Counted from the stretch's first letter, positions 38,678 through 47,369 are shown. The stretch is DNA of 64,000 bases from JAQGMJ01 sp036498945 (GCA_036498945.1 DASYEQ010000061.1:18288-82287); one strand, 5' to 3'. Translations and numbers: made by a program. Notes: generated by a model from the sequence alone, not told the origin.

Positions 38678-39289
38678 ATGAATAGTGGAACACGGATGCA
38701 GGCCGGGCTGGCAATCGCGGAATTCCAGCCGGTGCTGGACTTTTGGTTCGGCGCCCCCGGCAGTCGCGGTTATGGCGCCTCGCGCAAGGCATGGTTTCGC
38801 AAAAGCGCGGCGTTCGACGCGCAGGTGCGCGAACGTTTTAGCGGGCCGCATGCAATCGCCTTGGCTGGAAACCTGCAGAACTGGCAGGAGACGCCGCAGG
38901 GGCTGCTGGCGCTGATCATCTTACTGGATCAGTTCTCGCGCAACATGTTCCGCGATACTCCCGCCGCCTTTGCCGGCGACCCGATGGCGCTGGCGGCGGC
39001 GCGCCTGATGATCGCGCACGGCTGGGACGCGCAACTGGCGCCGGTGATGCGTTCCTTTGTCTATCTCCCCTTCGAGCATGCTGAAGACCTGGGCGCGCAG
39101 GAGGAAGCGCTGCGCCTGTTCGCCACCCTGCCTGCGGGTGCGGAGCGCGACGAGGTGCTCGAATGGGCGCGCAAGCATCACGAGGTGATCCGCCGTTTCG
39201 GCCGCTTCCCGCATCGCAATGCCATCCTCGGCCGACCTTCGACGCTGGAGGAAGTGGCTTTTCTCAAGCAGCCGGGCTCGCGCTTTTAG
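38678..39289 (+). CDS. DUF924 family protein
   Basis: A 203-residue helical protein with the DUF924 blocks VLDFWFG near the N-terminus, LALIILLDQFSRNMFRDTPAAFAGDP in the middle and FVYLPFEHAEDLGAQEEAL toward the C-terminus, and the ending FGRFPHRNAILGRPSTLEE. The family has a TPR-like alpha fold and no established biochemical role. ATG 38678 or 38696 could be the start; neither has a strong ribosome site. It is followed closely by the methyltransferase gene. Confidence 0.88.
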   Translation: MNSGTRMQAGLAIAEFQPVLDFWFGAPGSRGYGASRKAWFRKSAAFDAQVRERFSGPHAIALAGNLQNWQETPQGLLALIILLDQFSRNMFRDTPAAFAGDPMALAAARLMIAHGWDAQLAPVMRSFVYLPFEHAEDLGAQEEALRLFATLPAGAERDEVLEWARKHHEVIRRFGRFPHRNAILGRPSTLEEVAFLKQPGSRF

Positions 39290-39347
39290 GCGCCGGGCGC
39301 GCAGGCTAGAATGCGGGCATGCCGCCGACCTGCTCCGCCGTACGCAC

Positions 39348-39935
39348 ATGAGCGCCGTTCCCGGCGCCTGCACGCATGTCCACCTGAGTGAGGCGTCGCC
39401 CTGGGTGGCGCGCTTCGCGCCGCTGCTGCGGCAAGGCGGCCGTGTGCTCGATCTGGCCTGCGGCAGCGGCCGCCACGCGCGCTACCTGGTGGCGCGCGGG
39501 CACCTGGTGGAGGCAGTGGACCGCGACGCCGAGGCGCTCCTGGCCTTGAGCGGCAGTGCCGCCATCACCGTGCGCCACGCCGATCTCGAAGCCGGCGCCT
39601 GGCCTTATGCGGATGGCATGTTCGACGGCGTCGTGGTGACCAACTACCTGTTTCGCCCTTTGCTGCCGCTGATCGCGGCGTGCCTGGCGCCCGGTGGCGT
39701 GCTGCTCTATGAAACTTTCGGGCGCGGCAACGAGTCCTATGGGCGGCCGTCGAATCCAGATTTCCTGCTGGCGCCGGGGGAGCTTCTGGGTGTGGCGCGC
39801 ACGGCGCAGTTGCGGGTGGTGGCCTACGAGGACGGGTATACCGGGCTTCCCAAGCCCGCGATCGTGCAGCGCATCGCTGCCGTGCGGCCGCCGGCCGAGC
39901 CGGCCATGCTGCCGCTGGGCGGCGCGGCCGATTGA
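39348..39935 (+). CDS. Class I SAM-dependent methyltransferase
   Basis: A 195-residue methyltransferase with the SAM-binding motif I VLDLACGSGRHARYL (about 34-48), the acidic motif II residue in AVDRDAE and motif post-I region FDGVVVTNYLFRP. Small size and sequence resemble TehB-like or UbiE-like methyltransferases. A longer open frame begins at 39219 but overlaps the DUF924 gene and lacks family similarity. Substrate not determinable. Confidence 0.85.
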   Translation: MSAVPGACTHVHLSEASPWVARFAPLLRQGGRVLDLACGSGRHARYLVARGHLVEAVDRDAEALLALSGSAAITVRHADLEAGAWPYADGMFDGVVVTNYLFRPLLPLIAACLAPGGVLLYETFGRGNESYGRPSNPDFLLAPGELLGVARTAQLRVVAYEDGYTGLPKPAIVQRIAAVRPPAEPAMLPLGGAAD

Positions 39936-40025
39936 AAAACGGTCGAACAAATTGTAACGTTTTCGTCTCTTGCTTAAGGGCGGAAAAGAGCGGGTCTGAG
40001 GTAGAATAAGCGGTTGAAATCACTG

Positions 40026-40050
40026 GTTAAGCGGGCTGTGCCCCCTTAAC
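40026..40050 (+). other. Imperfect stem-loop in the dapA leader region
   Basis: GTTAAGCGGG (40026-40035) can pair with CCCCCTTAAC (40041-40050) with one mismatch and a 5-nt loop. It lies 104 nt upstream of dapA. There is no T-run. Role unknown; could be a leader structure. Confidence 0.35.
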
Positions 40051-40153
40051 AATCCAATCCCCCGATTCCAGAGAGCGGTTCGCGAGCAGTCTTGCGGTCC
40101 GGGGGTGATGCGGCATCTCCTATTATTTTTCGTACGCGGGTCAGAGGTAACAC

Positions 40154-41047
40154 ATGGCATTCATTCAGGGCAGTCTGGTGGCGATCACCACTCCGATGTT
40201 GCAGGACGGCGCATTGGACCTGCCTGGCCTGAAACGCTTGATCGACTGGCATGTGGCCGAGGGCACCGACGGCATCGTCATCGTCGGCACCACCGGCGAA
40301 TCGCCGACGGTCGATCACGAAGAGCATTGCCTGCTGATCAAGACCACCGTCGAGCATGCCGCCGGGCGCATTCCCGTGATCGCCGGCACCGGCGCCAATT
40401 CGACGCGGGAAGCCATCGAGCTGATGGGCTACGCCAAATCGGTCGGCGCGGCCGGCTGCCTGTCGGTGGTGCCGTACTACAACAAGCCGACGCAGGAAGG
40501 CCTGTACCGCCACTTCAAGGCCCAGGCCGAGGCGGTGGACCTGCCGATGATCCTGTACAACGTGCCCGGGCGCACCGTGGCAGACATGAGCAACGAGACG
40601 GTGCTGCGCCTGGCGGAGGTGCCCGGTATCGCCGGCCTCAAGGACGCCACCGACAACATCGAGCGTGGCTCGCACCTGATGCGCGCCCTGCAAATGGCAG
40701 GCAAGAAGGATTTCGCCCTGCTGTCCGGCTGCGACGGCACCGCGCTCGCCTTTACCCTGATGGGCGGCCACGGCACCATCTCGGTCACCGCCAACGTCGC
40801 GCCGCGCCTGATGCATGACATGATCGCCGCGGCGCTCAAGGGCGACGTTGCGCGCGCCCGCGAGATCAACATGAAACTCCTGCCGCTGCACCAGCGCCTG
40901 TTCGTCGAGGCCAACCCGATCCCGGTCAAGTGGGTGCTGGAGCGCATGGGCAAATCGGGCGGTACGCTGCGCCTGCCGATGACGCCGCTGACCGCGCCGC
41001 ATCATGCCGCGCTGGAAGAGGCGATGCGCGCCGCCGGACTGCTTTGA
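40154..41047 (+). CDS. dapA: 4-hydroxy-tetrahydrodipicolinate synthase
   Basis: A 297-residue DapA. All catalytic features are seen: the Thr pair in GTTGES (46-47), Tyr135 in ILYNVPGR with Arg140, and the Schiff-base Lys163 in GLKDAT. It condenses pyruvate with aspartate semialdehyde in lysine and diaminopimelate synthesis in the cytoplasm. bamC follows 17 nt later, the same neighbour as in E. coli (dapA-nlpB), so they are one transcript. Confidence 0.97.
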   Translation: MAFIQGSLVAITTPMLQDGALDLPGLKRLIDWHVAEGTDGIVIVGTTGESPTVDHEEHCLLIKTTVEHAAGRIPVIAGTGANSTREAIELMGYAKSVGAAGCLSVVPYYNKPTQEGLYRHFKAQAEAVDLPMILYNVPGRTVADMSNETVLRLAEVPGIAGLKDATDNIERGSHLMRALQMAGKKDFALLSGCDGTALAFTLMGGHGTISVTANVAPRLMHDMIAAALKGDVARAREINMKLLPLHQRLFVEANPIPVKWVLERMGKSGGTLRLPMTPLTAPHHAALEEAMRAAGLL

Positions 41048-41064
41048 AACAACGAGGTTTGAAC

Positions 41065-42225
41065 ATGCTGCACCGATTGTCCCTGGCCGCGTTGCTGGCC
41101 TGTGCGTTCCTGCTCTCAGGCTGCGATTGGACCCGCGACCTGATGAAGTCCGACAAGGTCGACTACAAGAGCCAGGCGAAGGCGAACAGCGACGTACCGA
41201 CGCTGGAAGTGCCGCCCGACCTCACCAAGCCGAAAGGCGACCAGCGCTACGCCGTCTCCACCGGAGACGTCAAGCGCACGGTGAGCGCCACCCAGGAGGA
41301 GCAGACCCGCGCGCAACTGACGCCGGCTTCCGCCAATCCCGAGGTGCTGCCCCCGGTGCCCAACAAGGACATGCGCATCGAGCGCGGCGGCACGCAACGC
41401 TGGCTGGTGGTCAGCGGCAAGCCTGACCAATATTGGGACACCATCAAGCAGTTCTGGCAGGAAAACGGTTTCGTCATCAGCCTGGATCACCCGGAACTCG
41501 GCTACATGGAAACCGACTGGGCGGAAAAGCGCTCCAGGATCAGCACCAACGCCGTCGGCCGGATCGTCGGCAGCGTGTTCGACAACTTCACCACCACGCC
41601 GGAGCGCGACAAGTTCCGCACCCGCCTGGAAACCAATGCACAGGGCCAGACCGAGATCTACATCAGCCACCGCGGCTTGGTCGAGGTCTACATCAACGAG
41701 GCGCGCGACCAGCTCGCCTGGCAGCCGCGCCCGGCCGATCCCGAACTGGAAGCCGAGTTCCTGCGCCGCCTGATGGTACGCCTGGGCAGCGACGAGAAGA
41801 GCGCCCAGGCGCTGGTGGCGAACAACAGGGTCGGCGCGGAGACGCCCAAGGCGGCGCTCACCAAAAAGGGCGAGTACAGCCTGTTGGTGGTAGACGACGG
41901 TTTCGACCGCGCCTGGCGCCGTGTTGGTTTGGCGCTGGACCGTGTCGGCTTTACCGTGGAAGACCGCGATCGCTCCAAGGGTCTTTTCTGGGTGCGCTAC
42001 GCCGATCCCGACGCCATCCAGACCAAGAAGGAAAAGGAAGGCTGGCTCTCCAAGCTCAACATCTTCAAGTCAAAGGACCCGGCGGTCTCCACCGAGCAAT
42101 ACCAGATCAAGGTGACCGACGCCCAGGCCAACACCCAGGTGACGGTGCTCTCCAAGGCCGGCCAGCCGGAGGAAAGCCAGACCACGCGGCGTATCCTCTC
42201 GCTGCTGCAGGAAGACCTGAAGTGA
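41065..42225 (+). CDS. bamC: Outer-membrane assembly lipoprotein BamC
   Basis: A 386-residue lipoprotein with signal and lipobox LLSGC (Cys20), the unstructured N-terminal stretch VPTLEVPPDLTKPKGDQRYAV that in E. coli contacts BamD, and two helix-grip domains (about 130-240 and 270-380; ERGGTQRWLVVSGKPDQYWDTIKQFW and LLVVDDGFDRAWRRVGLALDRVGF). ATG 41065 has GAGG upstream and an intact signal; longer frames overlap dapA. It is part of the BAM complex that inserts beta-barrel proteins. Slightly longer than E. coli BamC. Confidence 0.94.
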   Translation: MLHRLSLAALLACAFLLSGCDWTRDLMKSDKVDYKSQAKANSDVPTLEVPPDLTKPKGDQRYAVSTGDVKRTVSATQEEQTRAQLTPASANPEVLPPVPNKDMRIERGGTQRWLVVSGKPDQYWDTIKQFWQENGFVISLDHPELGYMETDWAEKRSRISTNAVGRIVGSVFDNFTTTPERDKFRTRLETNAQGQTEIYISHRGLVEVYINEARDQLAWQPRPADPELEAEFLRRLMVRLGSDEKSAQALVANNRVGAETPKAALTKKGEYSLLVVDDGFDRAWRRVGLALDRVGFTVEDRDRSKGLFWVRYADPDAIQTKKEKEGWLSKLNIFKSKDPAVSTEQYQIKVTDAQANTQVTVLSKAGQPEESQTTRRILSLLQEDLK

Positions 42226-42268
42226 CGGCGGCGGCGCCGGCCGCCGCGCCTGCAATGCGTCTCCTGCC

Positions 42269-43075
42269 TTGAACGGATTCCGCTTCGCCTCCCTCGGCTC
42301 CGGCAGCGAGGGCAACGCGCTGGTGGCCGAGGTGGCCGAAGGCGGCAGCCTCACCCGCGTAATGATCGACTGCGGTTTCGGCCTGCGTGAATGCGAGCGC
42401 CGCCTTGCGCGCCTGGGGCTGGAGCCGGCCAGCCTCTCCGGTATTCTGGTGACCCATGAGCATGGCGACCACATCGGCGGCGTCGAGCGTGTCGCGCGCA
42501 AGCACGGCGTGCCGGTGTGGATGACCTACGGCACCTTCGTCGCCTCCAACCTCGGCGGTACCGGCCCCTACAAGAGCGCGCTCGATTTCGAGTTGCGGCT
42601 GATCGACCACCATGAGCCCTTCGCCATCGGCGGCATCGAAGTGCACCCTTTCCCGGTGCCGCACGACGCCCGCGAGCCGGCGCAATTCGTCCTCTCCGAC
42701 GGCGCGCGGCGCCTGGGTGTGCTGACCGACCTGGGCGCGGCCACGCCGCACGTGGAAACCATGCTGGCCGATTGCGATGCCCTGGTGCTGGAGTGCAACC
42801 ACGATGGCGCGATGCTGCAAAACGGCCCTTATCCCGCCAGCCTGAAGGCGCGCGTCGGCGGGCGCTACGGCCACCTGGAAAACGCGCAGGCGGCGGCGCT
42901 GCTTGAACGTGTCGCCCACGCCGGCCTGCGCCACGTGCTGGCGGCGCACCTGAGCGCGCAGAACAACACGCCCGCGCTGGCGCGCGCGGCGCTGGCAGCA
43001 GTGCTGGGTTGCGCTGAGGACTGGATCGGCATTGCCGACCAGGAACTGGGCTTCGACTGGCGCTCCCTCGACTGA
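42269..43075 (+). CDS. MBL-fold metallo-hydrolase, WalJ/YycJ-like
   Basis: A 268-residue beta-lactamase-fold protein with the zinc motif THEHGDHIGG (HxHxDH, about residues 63-68), later His and Asp ligands (VPHDAREPAQF, VLTDLG) and LECNHD. It matches the YycJ/WalJ group, some of which are nucleases. It begins at TTG (42269); the nearby ATG at 42255 is out of frame. It lies 43 nt after bamC, in the usual betaproteobacterial order. Confidence 0.9.
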   Translation: MNGFRFASLGSGSEGNALVAEVAEGGSLTRVMIDCGFGLRECERRLARLGLEPASLSGILVTHEHGDHIGGVERVARKHGVPVWMTYGTFVASNLGGTGPYKSALDFELRLIDHHEPFAIGGIEVHPFPVPHDAREPAQFVLSDGARRLGVLTDLGAATPHVETMLADCDALVLECNHDGAMLQNGPYPASLKARVGGRYGHLENAQAAALLERVAHAGLRHVLAAHLSAQNNTPALARAALAAVLGCAEDWIGIADQELGFDWRSLD

Positions 43076-43199
43076 GGAAGGCGGGCTACGCGCCCGCGCG
43101 CCGGTGAAAACCTGCAAAAACTATTGCCCGGCGGCGATTCGAGAGAATTTGCCCGCAAAAAAGTACGCCGGCGCGCAGATTACTGGCAACATCAGGGCG

Positions 43200-43231
43200 A
43201 AAAAAAGCCGGGCTCGAAGCCCGGCTTTTTT
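43200..43231. terminator. Bidirectional intrinsic terminator
   Basis: A run of A residues, GCCGGGCT (43207-43214), loop CGA, AGCCCGGC (43218-43225) and a run of T residues to 43231. It serves the plus-strand metallo-hydrolase gene and the minus-strand lipoprotein gene. Confidence 0.9.
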
Positions 43232-43245
43232 CAGCATCGCGCCGA

Positions 43246-43530
43246 TTACTTCTTGTCGGCGGGAGCGGGAGCAGCGTCAGCCTTGGGGGCGTCAGCAGCC
43301 GGGGCCGGCGCAGCAGCGTCAGCCTTGGGGGCGTCAGCAGCCGGAGCCGCCGGGGCGGCAGCGGCAGCGCCGCCGGAAGCGTCAGCAGCCGGGGCCGGAG
43401 CCGCCGCCGGAGCGGGGGCAGGGGCCGGAGCGGCGGCGGGAGCCGGCGCGTCGGCAGGCTTGGGTTCTTCTTTGCTGCAAGCGGCCAGGGCGGCTGCCAG
43501 CAGGGCGGCGACGATGAGGGACTTCTTCAT
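43246..43530 (-). CDS. Ala/Pro-rich repeat lipoprotein
   Basis: A 94-residue protein. Signal and lipobox (MKKSLIVAALLAAALAACS) are followed by a mature chain built almost wholly of Ala, Pro, Asp and Lys, including two copies of the 14-residue repeat around APAADAPKADAA. ATG 43530 has AGGAAG upstream at good spacing; the longer frame to 43728 is not supported. A terminator follows 15 nt after the stop. Such low-complexity lipoproteins may act as periplasmic spacers; function unknown. The 292-bp upstream region has striking palindromes. Confidence 0.8.
   Translation of the reverse strand: MKKSLIVAALLAAALAACSKEEPKPADAPAPAAAPAPAPAPAAAPAPAADASGGAAAAAPAAPAADAPKADAAAPAPAADAPKADAAPAPADKK
43271..43344 (-). 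repeat. Two identical 32-bp direct repeats, 42-bp period
   Basis: 43271-43302 and 43313-43344 are identical over 32 bp and lie in frame within the lipoprotein gene, giving a 14-residue protein repeat. A partial third copy (about 20 bp) begins near 43380. Confidence 0.9.
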
Positions 43531-43583
43531 CTTTCTTCCTTTGCGAAAAGATTGAATTAGGATAAATTCTTTGTCCAGGAAAA

Positions 43584-43628
43584 AACATTCGCGAACTTCC
43601 GCGGAAAACTTAAAGACTCGCGAATGTT
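43584..43628. promoter_or_regulatory. Long inverted repeat with an inner palindrome, likely regulatory
   Basis: AACATTCGCGA (43584-43594) is matched exactly by TCGCGAATGTT (43618-43628), 23 nt apart. Between them lies the 10-bp perfect palindrome TTCCGCGGAA (43597-43606). It sits upstream of the lipoprotein gene (minus) and the CoA-transferase-like operon (plus). Confidence 0.5.
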
Positions 43629-43731
43629 CTTGCCGGAACAAACCAAAGATTATAGGCTCTTTTTCGAACCGGCGCCAGTTCCGTGGCAATGCACCAAACC
43701 GGGCCTCGCAATCCGGGCTAACCCGCAAGGA

Positions 43732-43749
43732 AACCCGCGTACGCGGGTT
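43732..43749. other. 18-bp perfect palindrome upstream of the CoA-transferase-like operon
   Basis: AACCCGCGTACGCGGGTT is self-complementary over its full length and lies 73 bp before the start codon at 43823. It could be a regulator site or a hairpin; it has no T-run. Confidence 0.45.
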
Positions 43750-43822
43750 GCGCAGTCCCGGGTGGGGCGGCGTCCGGCGGGTTTACCCGGAATCGCGCCA
43801 TGACAAAGACAAAGAGGTATTC

Positions 43823-44647
43823 ATGACCGTCATCAGTGTGGCCGAACTGGCCGGACAGGTGCCCGACGGCGCCAAACTGGTGATCGCCAAGGACGAAAGC
43901 GGCGTGGCGATGGCCGCTGCCTTCGCGCTGGTGCGCCGCGGGGTGAAGAACTTGCATCTGGTGACGGTGCCCGTCTCCGGACTGGAAACCGATGTATTGA
44001 TCGGCGCCGGTTGCGTCGCCACCCTGGAGACTTCCGCCATCACCCTGGGCGAATTCGGCCTCGCGCCGTGCTTTTCGCGCGCCGTGAAAGCGGGCGCGAT
44101 TGTTCTCAAGGACGCCACCTGCCCGGCGATCTACGCCGGCCTGCAGGCAGCGCAAAAGGGCATTCCCTTCATGCCCCTGCGCGGCATCCTGGAAACCGAC
44201 GTGCTGGCCAATCGGCCCGACTGGAAGGTGATCGACAATCCCTTCGTGCCGGGCGACCGCATCGTTGCCTTGCCGGCGATCGTGCCCGACGTCGCGCTAT
44301 TCCACGCGCCGCTCGCCGACAGGCAGGGCAATGTGTTCATCGGCCGCCAGCGCGAATTGATGCTGCTGGCGCATGCCGCGCGCAGCACGCTCGTCACTGC
44401 CGAGCGCATCGTCGAGGGCAACCTGCTGGACGACGAAGCCCGCAGCGGCAGCGTGATTCCCTCCCTCTACATCAGCGCGGTGGCGCATGCGCCGCGCGGC
44501 GCATGGCCGCTGGCCTTCGGCGACGCCGATGGCGTGGACGCCGAGTGGATGGGCCGCTACGTCCGCGAAGCCAAGACGCAGGCGGGCTTCGAGCGCATGC
44601 TGGAATCCGCCCTGGACGGCAGTGCCGGCGCCAGGCTCGCCGCATGA
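43823..44647 (+). CDS. CoA-transferase family subunit A (glutaconate CoA-transferase/IpdA-like)
   Basis: A 274-residue family I CoA-transferase alpha-type protein: ELAGQVPDGAKLVIAKDESG at the N-terminus, VTVPVSGLETDVLIGAGCV, FMPLRGILETDVL and the substrate-pocket block DVALFHAPLADRQGNVFIGRQRE. ATG 43823 has AAGAGGT at 5-nt spacing. It overlaps the beta subunit by 4 nt (ATGA). Family members move CoA between acids; the IpdAB subgroup instead hydrolyses a ring in steroid-type catabolism. Which applies here depends on the beta subunit. Confidence 0.87.
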   Translation: MTVISVAELAGQVPDGAKLVIAKDESGVAMAAAFALVRRGVKNLHLVTVPVSGLETDVLIGAGCVATLETSAITLGEFGLAPCFSRAVKAGAIVLKDATCPAIYAGLQAAQKGIPFMPLRGILETDVLANRPDWKVIDNPFVPGDRIVALPAIVPDVALFHAPLADRQGNVFIGRQRELMLLAHAARSTLVTAERIVEGNLLDDEARSGSVIPSLYISAVAHAPRGAWPLAFGDADGVDAEWMGRYVREAKTQAGFERMLESALDGSAGARLAA

Positions 44648-45393
44648 GCGAAGTGGGTGAAGCCGCGCAGAGCGCCGTCAGCGCCGCCGAGGTCCTGATC
44701 CACAGCATTGCCGGTCTTCTGGCCGGCAGCCGGCATGTCGCCGTCGGCGCCTCCTCGCCGATTCCCGGCGCCGCGGCGCTCTATACCCGCGTGGTGTCGA
44801 ACGGCGCCACTCGCGTCAGCGTCCTCGGTTCGCGGCGCCACAATGCGTTTACCAACGGCGGCGTCGAATTGTTCGACCTCGCCGCGCAGGGCCGCATCGA
44901 CGCCTTTTTCCTGGGCGGCGGGCAGATCGACGGCGAAGCCAACATCAACCTCGTCGGCATCGGCGCCTATCCGCAGACGGACGTGCGCTGGCCTGGCAGT
45001 TTCGGCTCGGCGTATCTGTATTACCTGGTGCCGCGGGTGATCCTGTTTCGCGAAGAGCATACGCGGCGCGTGTTCGTGCCCAAGGTGGATTTCATTTCCG
45101 CGCCGGGGCCGCGTGACGACGGTGTCTATCGGCCTGGCGGCCCGCACGCGATGGTCACCAGCCTGTGCCTATTCGATTTCGACCGTGTGCGGCGCCGCTT
45201 CGTGCTCAAGAGCGTACACCCCGGCCACACGCTGGAAGAGGTGCGCGACAACACCGGCTTCGATTTCGACGTGCCGCAAAACGTATCGGCCACGCCTGCG
45301 CCGGACGCTGCCGCGCTGGCGCTGATCCGCGGCCGGGTGCGTGAGGAAATTGCCGAGACCTACCCCAAGTTCGCGGCGCAGCTTCAGGGCTGA
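44644..45393 (+). CDS. CoA-transferase family subunit B (IpdB-like; expected Glu not seen)
   Basis: A 249-residue beta-type protein: VGASSPIPGAAALYTR, FFLGGGQIDGEANINLVGIG, FVPKVDFISAPGPRDDG, SVHPGHTLEEVRDNTGFDFDVP. By eye, the segment that carries the nucleophilic Glu in glutaconate CoA-transferase (V-E-S-G) aligns with V-L-G-S here (ATRVSVLGSRRH), so the classic Glu seems absent. That loss is known in IpdAB-type hydrolases. Translationally coupled to subunit A; its stop is 12 nt from the convergent TRAP permease stop. Confidence 0.83.
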   Translation: MSEVGEAAQSAVSAAEVLIHSIAGLLAGSRHVAVGASSPIPGAAALYTRVVSNGATRVSVLGSRRHNAFTNGGVELFDLAAQGRIDAFFLGGGQIDGEANINLVGIGAYPQTDVRWPGSFGSAYLYYLVPRVILFREEHTRRVFVPKVDFISAPGPRDDGVYRPGGPHAMVTSLCLFDFDRVRRRFVLKSVHPGHTLEEVRDNTGFDFDVPQNVSATPAPDAAALALIRGRVREEIAETYPKFAAQLQG

Positions 45394-45405
45394 TCGCGGC
45401 GGCGG

Positions 45406-47310
45406 CTACAGGAAACCGGTGGAAATCCAAGGAATCAGGGCGACGATGATCAGCGCCACCAGCAGCGCCCCCAGGTGCGGCCAGACGCGCCAGATCGCCT
45501 TGTCGGGCGCCACCCGGCCGATCGCGCAGGCGGCGTAGAAGCCGACGCCGAAGGGCGGCGCGAACAGGCCCAGCCCCATGGCGAAAATCACCACCATGGC
45601 GTAATGCACCTCGTGGATGCCGACCGCGCGCGCCACCGGGAACAGCAGCGGGCCGAACAGCACAATGGCGGGGATGCCTTCGAGCACCGAGCCCAGCACG
45701 ATGAACACCACGATGGAAATCGCCATGAAGCCGGCCGAGCCGCCCGGCATCTTGGTGATCATCTCGACCAGCGAGCGCGAAAAGCCCGACTGCGTCAGCG
45801 CCCACGCCATCACCGTGGCACAGCCGATGATGAACAGGATGGCGCCCGACAGGCAGGCGGTGTCCACCAGGATCGGGTACAGGCGCCGCCAGTCGAACTG
45901 GCGATAGATCAGGATGCCGATGACGAAGGCGTAGACCACGCCGACGCTCGACACCTCGGTGGCCGTGGCCACGCCTTCGACCACCACGGTGCGGATCACC
46001 AGGGGCAGGGCCAGCGCCGGAACGGCGATGATGAAGGTCTTGGCGATTTCCTTTTTGGTGGCGCGATGCACGCCGGCGTTGTTCTCGCCGCGGCTCTGGA
46101 AAAATACCACCACGCTAAGCGCGATCATGCCCACCACCGCCGGCAGCAGGCCGCCGGTGAACAGCGCCGCGATCGACACCCCGGTGACCGCGCCGATGGT
46201 GATCAGCACCAGCGAAGGCGGAATGGTCTCCGACATGGCGCCGGAGGCCGACAGCAGGGCGACCAGGTCGCCTTCGCGCGAGCCGCGCTTTTTCATCTCC
46301 GGAAACAGCGCGGGCGCCACCGCCGCCATGTCCGCCGCCTTGGAACCGGAGATGCCGGAAACCAGGTACATCGCGCCCAGGAGTACGTATTGCAGGCCCC
46401 CCTTGACGTGGCCGATCAGCGCGGCCAGGAAATCCACCATCGCGCGCGCCAGGCCGGTGGTCTCGATCAGCGCGCCGAGGAATACGAACAGGGGCACCGA
46501 GAGCAGCAGCAATTGCGACATGCCCTCGTCCATGCGCGAGACAACGATCGTCAGCGGGTTTTGCGTGGTCAGCGACAGGTAAGCGAAGGAGCTCAGGCCG
46601 AAGGCGAAGCCGATCGGCACCCCCAGCACCACGAAGACGCCGACGAAGCCGCCGAAAAAAATCACCAGGTTGAGGTTGCCCAGCGAGCCGAACCACGGCC
46701 GCGCAAACCACAGCCCCACGGCCACCACCGCCACCAGGGCCGCCACCGCGGCCGCCCGCGCCAGGTTGGTGCGTTCGATCAACTGCACCAGAGCGATCAG
46801 CACCATCAGCACCGACCCCACCAGCAGCGCGACGACGCGGAAGCTGTCATGCCATTCCAGCGCCGGCGTCTGGATCACCCATTGATCGCTGACATATTCA
46901 TACGACGGCCACGTCAGGAGGCCGACGAACAGGATCACCACGCAGGTATTGAAGGTCTCCACCGTGATCTGCCACTTCGGCGGCATCAGGTTGAGGAAGG
47001 TGGTCAGGCGCATGTGCTGGCCGCGCCGCAGGGCGATCACCGTGCCCAGCATGGCGAGCCAGAGGAACAGGATGGAAGCCAGCTCGTCCGACCAGGTCAG
47101 GGGCGCGTTGAACACATAGCGCGCCAGCACACCGGTAAACAGGATGATGGTCTCGGCCAGCACCAGGATGGCTGCCGGCACTTCGGTGATGATGCCGACG
47201 ACGCGGTCGAAATGCCGGAACAGCGCGCCGCGCGCCTGAATGTTGGTCGCACCGGAGTTGCCCGGCGCCGCATGGCCGGGCGCCGCTTCGCCCGCAAGGC
47301 CGTCAGCCAT
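45406..47310 (-). CDS. TRAP transporter fused permease (DctQ-DctM)
   Basis: A 634-residue membrane protein. The N-terminal third is the four-helix small permease DctQ (VLARYVFNAPLTWSDELASILFLWLAMLGTVIALRRGQHMRL), and the remainder the DctM large permease (GVPIGFAFGLSSFAYL, SGISGSKAADMAAVAPALFPEMKKRG, SASGAMSETIPPSLVLI). ATG 47310 has AGGA at 8 nt; the longer frame to 47379 runs through terminator hairpins. It is the membrane part for the receptor gene just upstream. TRAP systems import organic acids using ion gradients. Confidence 0.93.
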   Translation of the reverse strand: MADGLAGEAAPGHAAPGNSGATNIQARGALFRHFDRVVGIITEVPAAILVLAETIILFTGVLARYVFNAPLTWSDELASILFLWLAMLGTVIALRRGQHMRLTTFLNLMPPKWQITVETFNTCVVILFVGLLTWPSYEYVSDQWVIQTPALEWHDSFRVVALLVGSVLMVLIALVQLIERTNLARAAAVAALVAVVAVGLWFARPWFGSLGNLNLVIFFGGFVGVFVVLGVPIGFAFGLSSFAYLSLTTQNPLTIVVSRMDEGMSQLLLLSVPLFVFLGALIETTGLARAMVDFLAALIGHVKGGLQYVLLGAMYLVSGISGSKAADMAAVAPALFPEMKKRGSREGDLVALLSASGAMSETIPPSLVLITIGAVTGVSIAALFTGGLLPAVVGMIALSVVVFFQSRGENNAGVHRATKKEIAKTFIIAVPALALPLVIRTVVVEGVATATEVSSVGVVYAFVIGILIYRQFDWRRLYPILVDTACLSGAILFIIGCATVMAWALTQSGFSRSLVEMITKMPGGSAGFMAISIVVFIVLGSVLEGIPAIVLFGPLLFPVARAVGIHEVHYAMVVIFAMGLGLFAPPFGVGFYAACAIGRVAPDKAIWRVWPHLGALLVALIIVALIPWISTGFL

Positions 47311-47334
47311 CTCGAAATCCTGGGAAGTGTTCTG

Positions 47335-47360
47335 AAAAAAAGCCGCGGAAACCCCGCGGC
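47335..47360 (-). terminator. Hairpin with T-run between TRAP receptor and permease genes
   Basis: On the minus strand GCCGCGG (47360-47354), a 5-nt loop and CCGCGGC (47348-47342) are followed by seven T residues. Confidence 0.75.
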
Positions 47361-47369
47361 CCTGCCGGC

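Noticed and set aside
43271..43344. Two 32-bp repeats as a CRISPR remnant
   Set aside because: They are within a coding frame, only two full copies exist, the gap is 10 bp and no cas genes are present.
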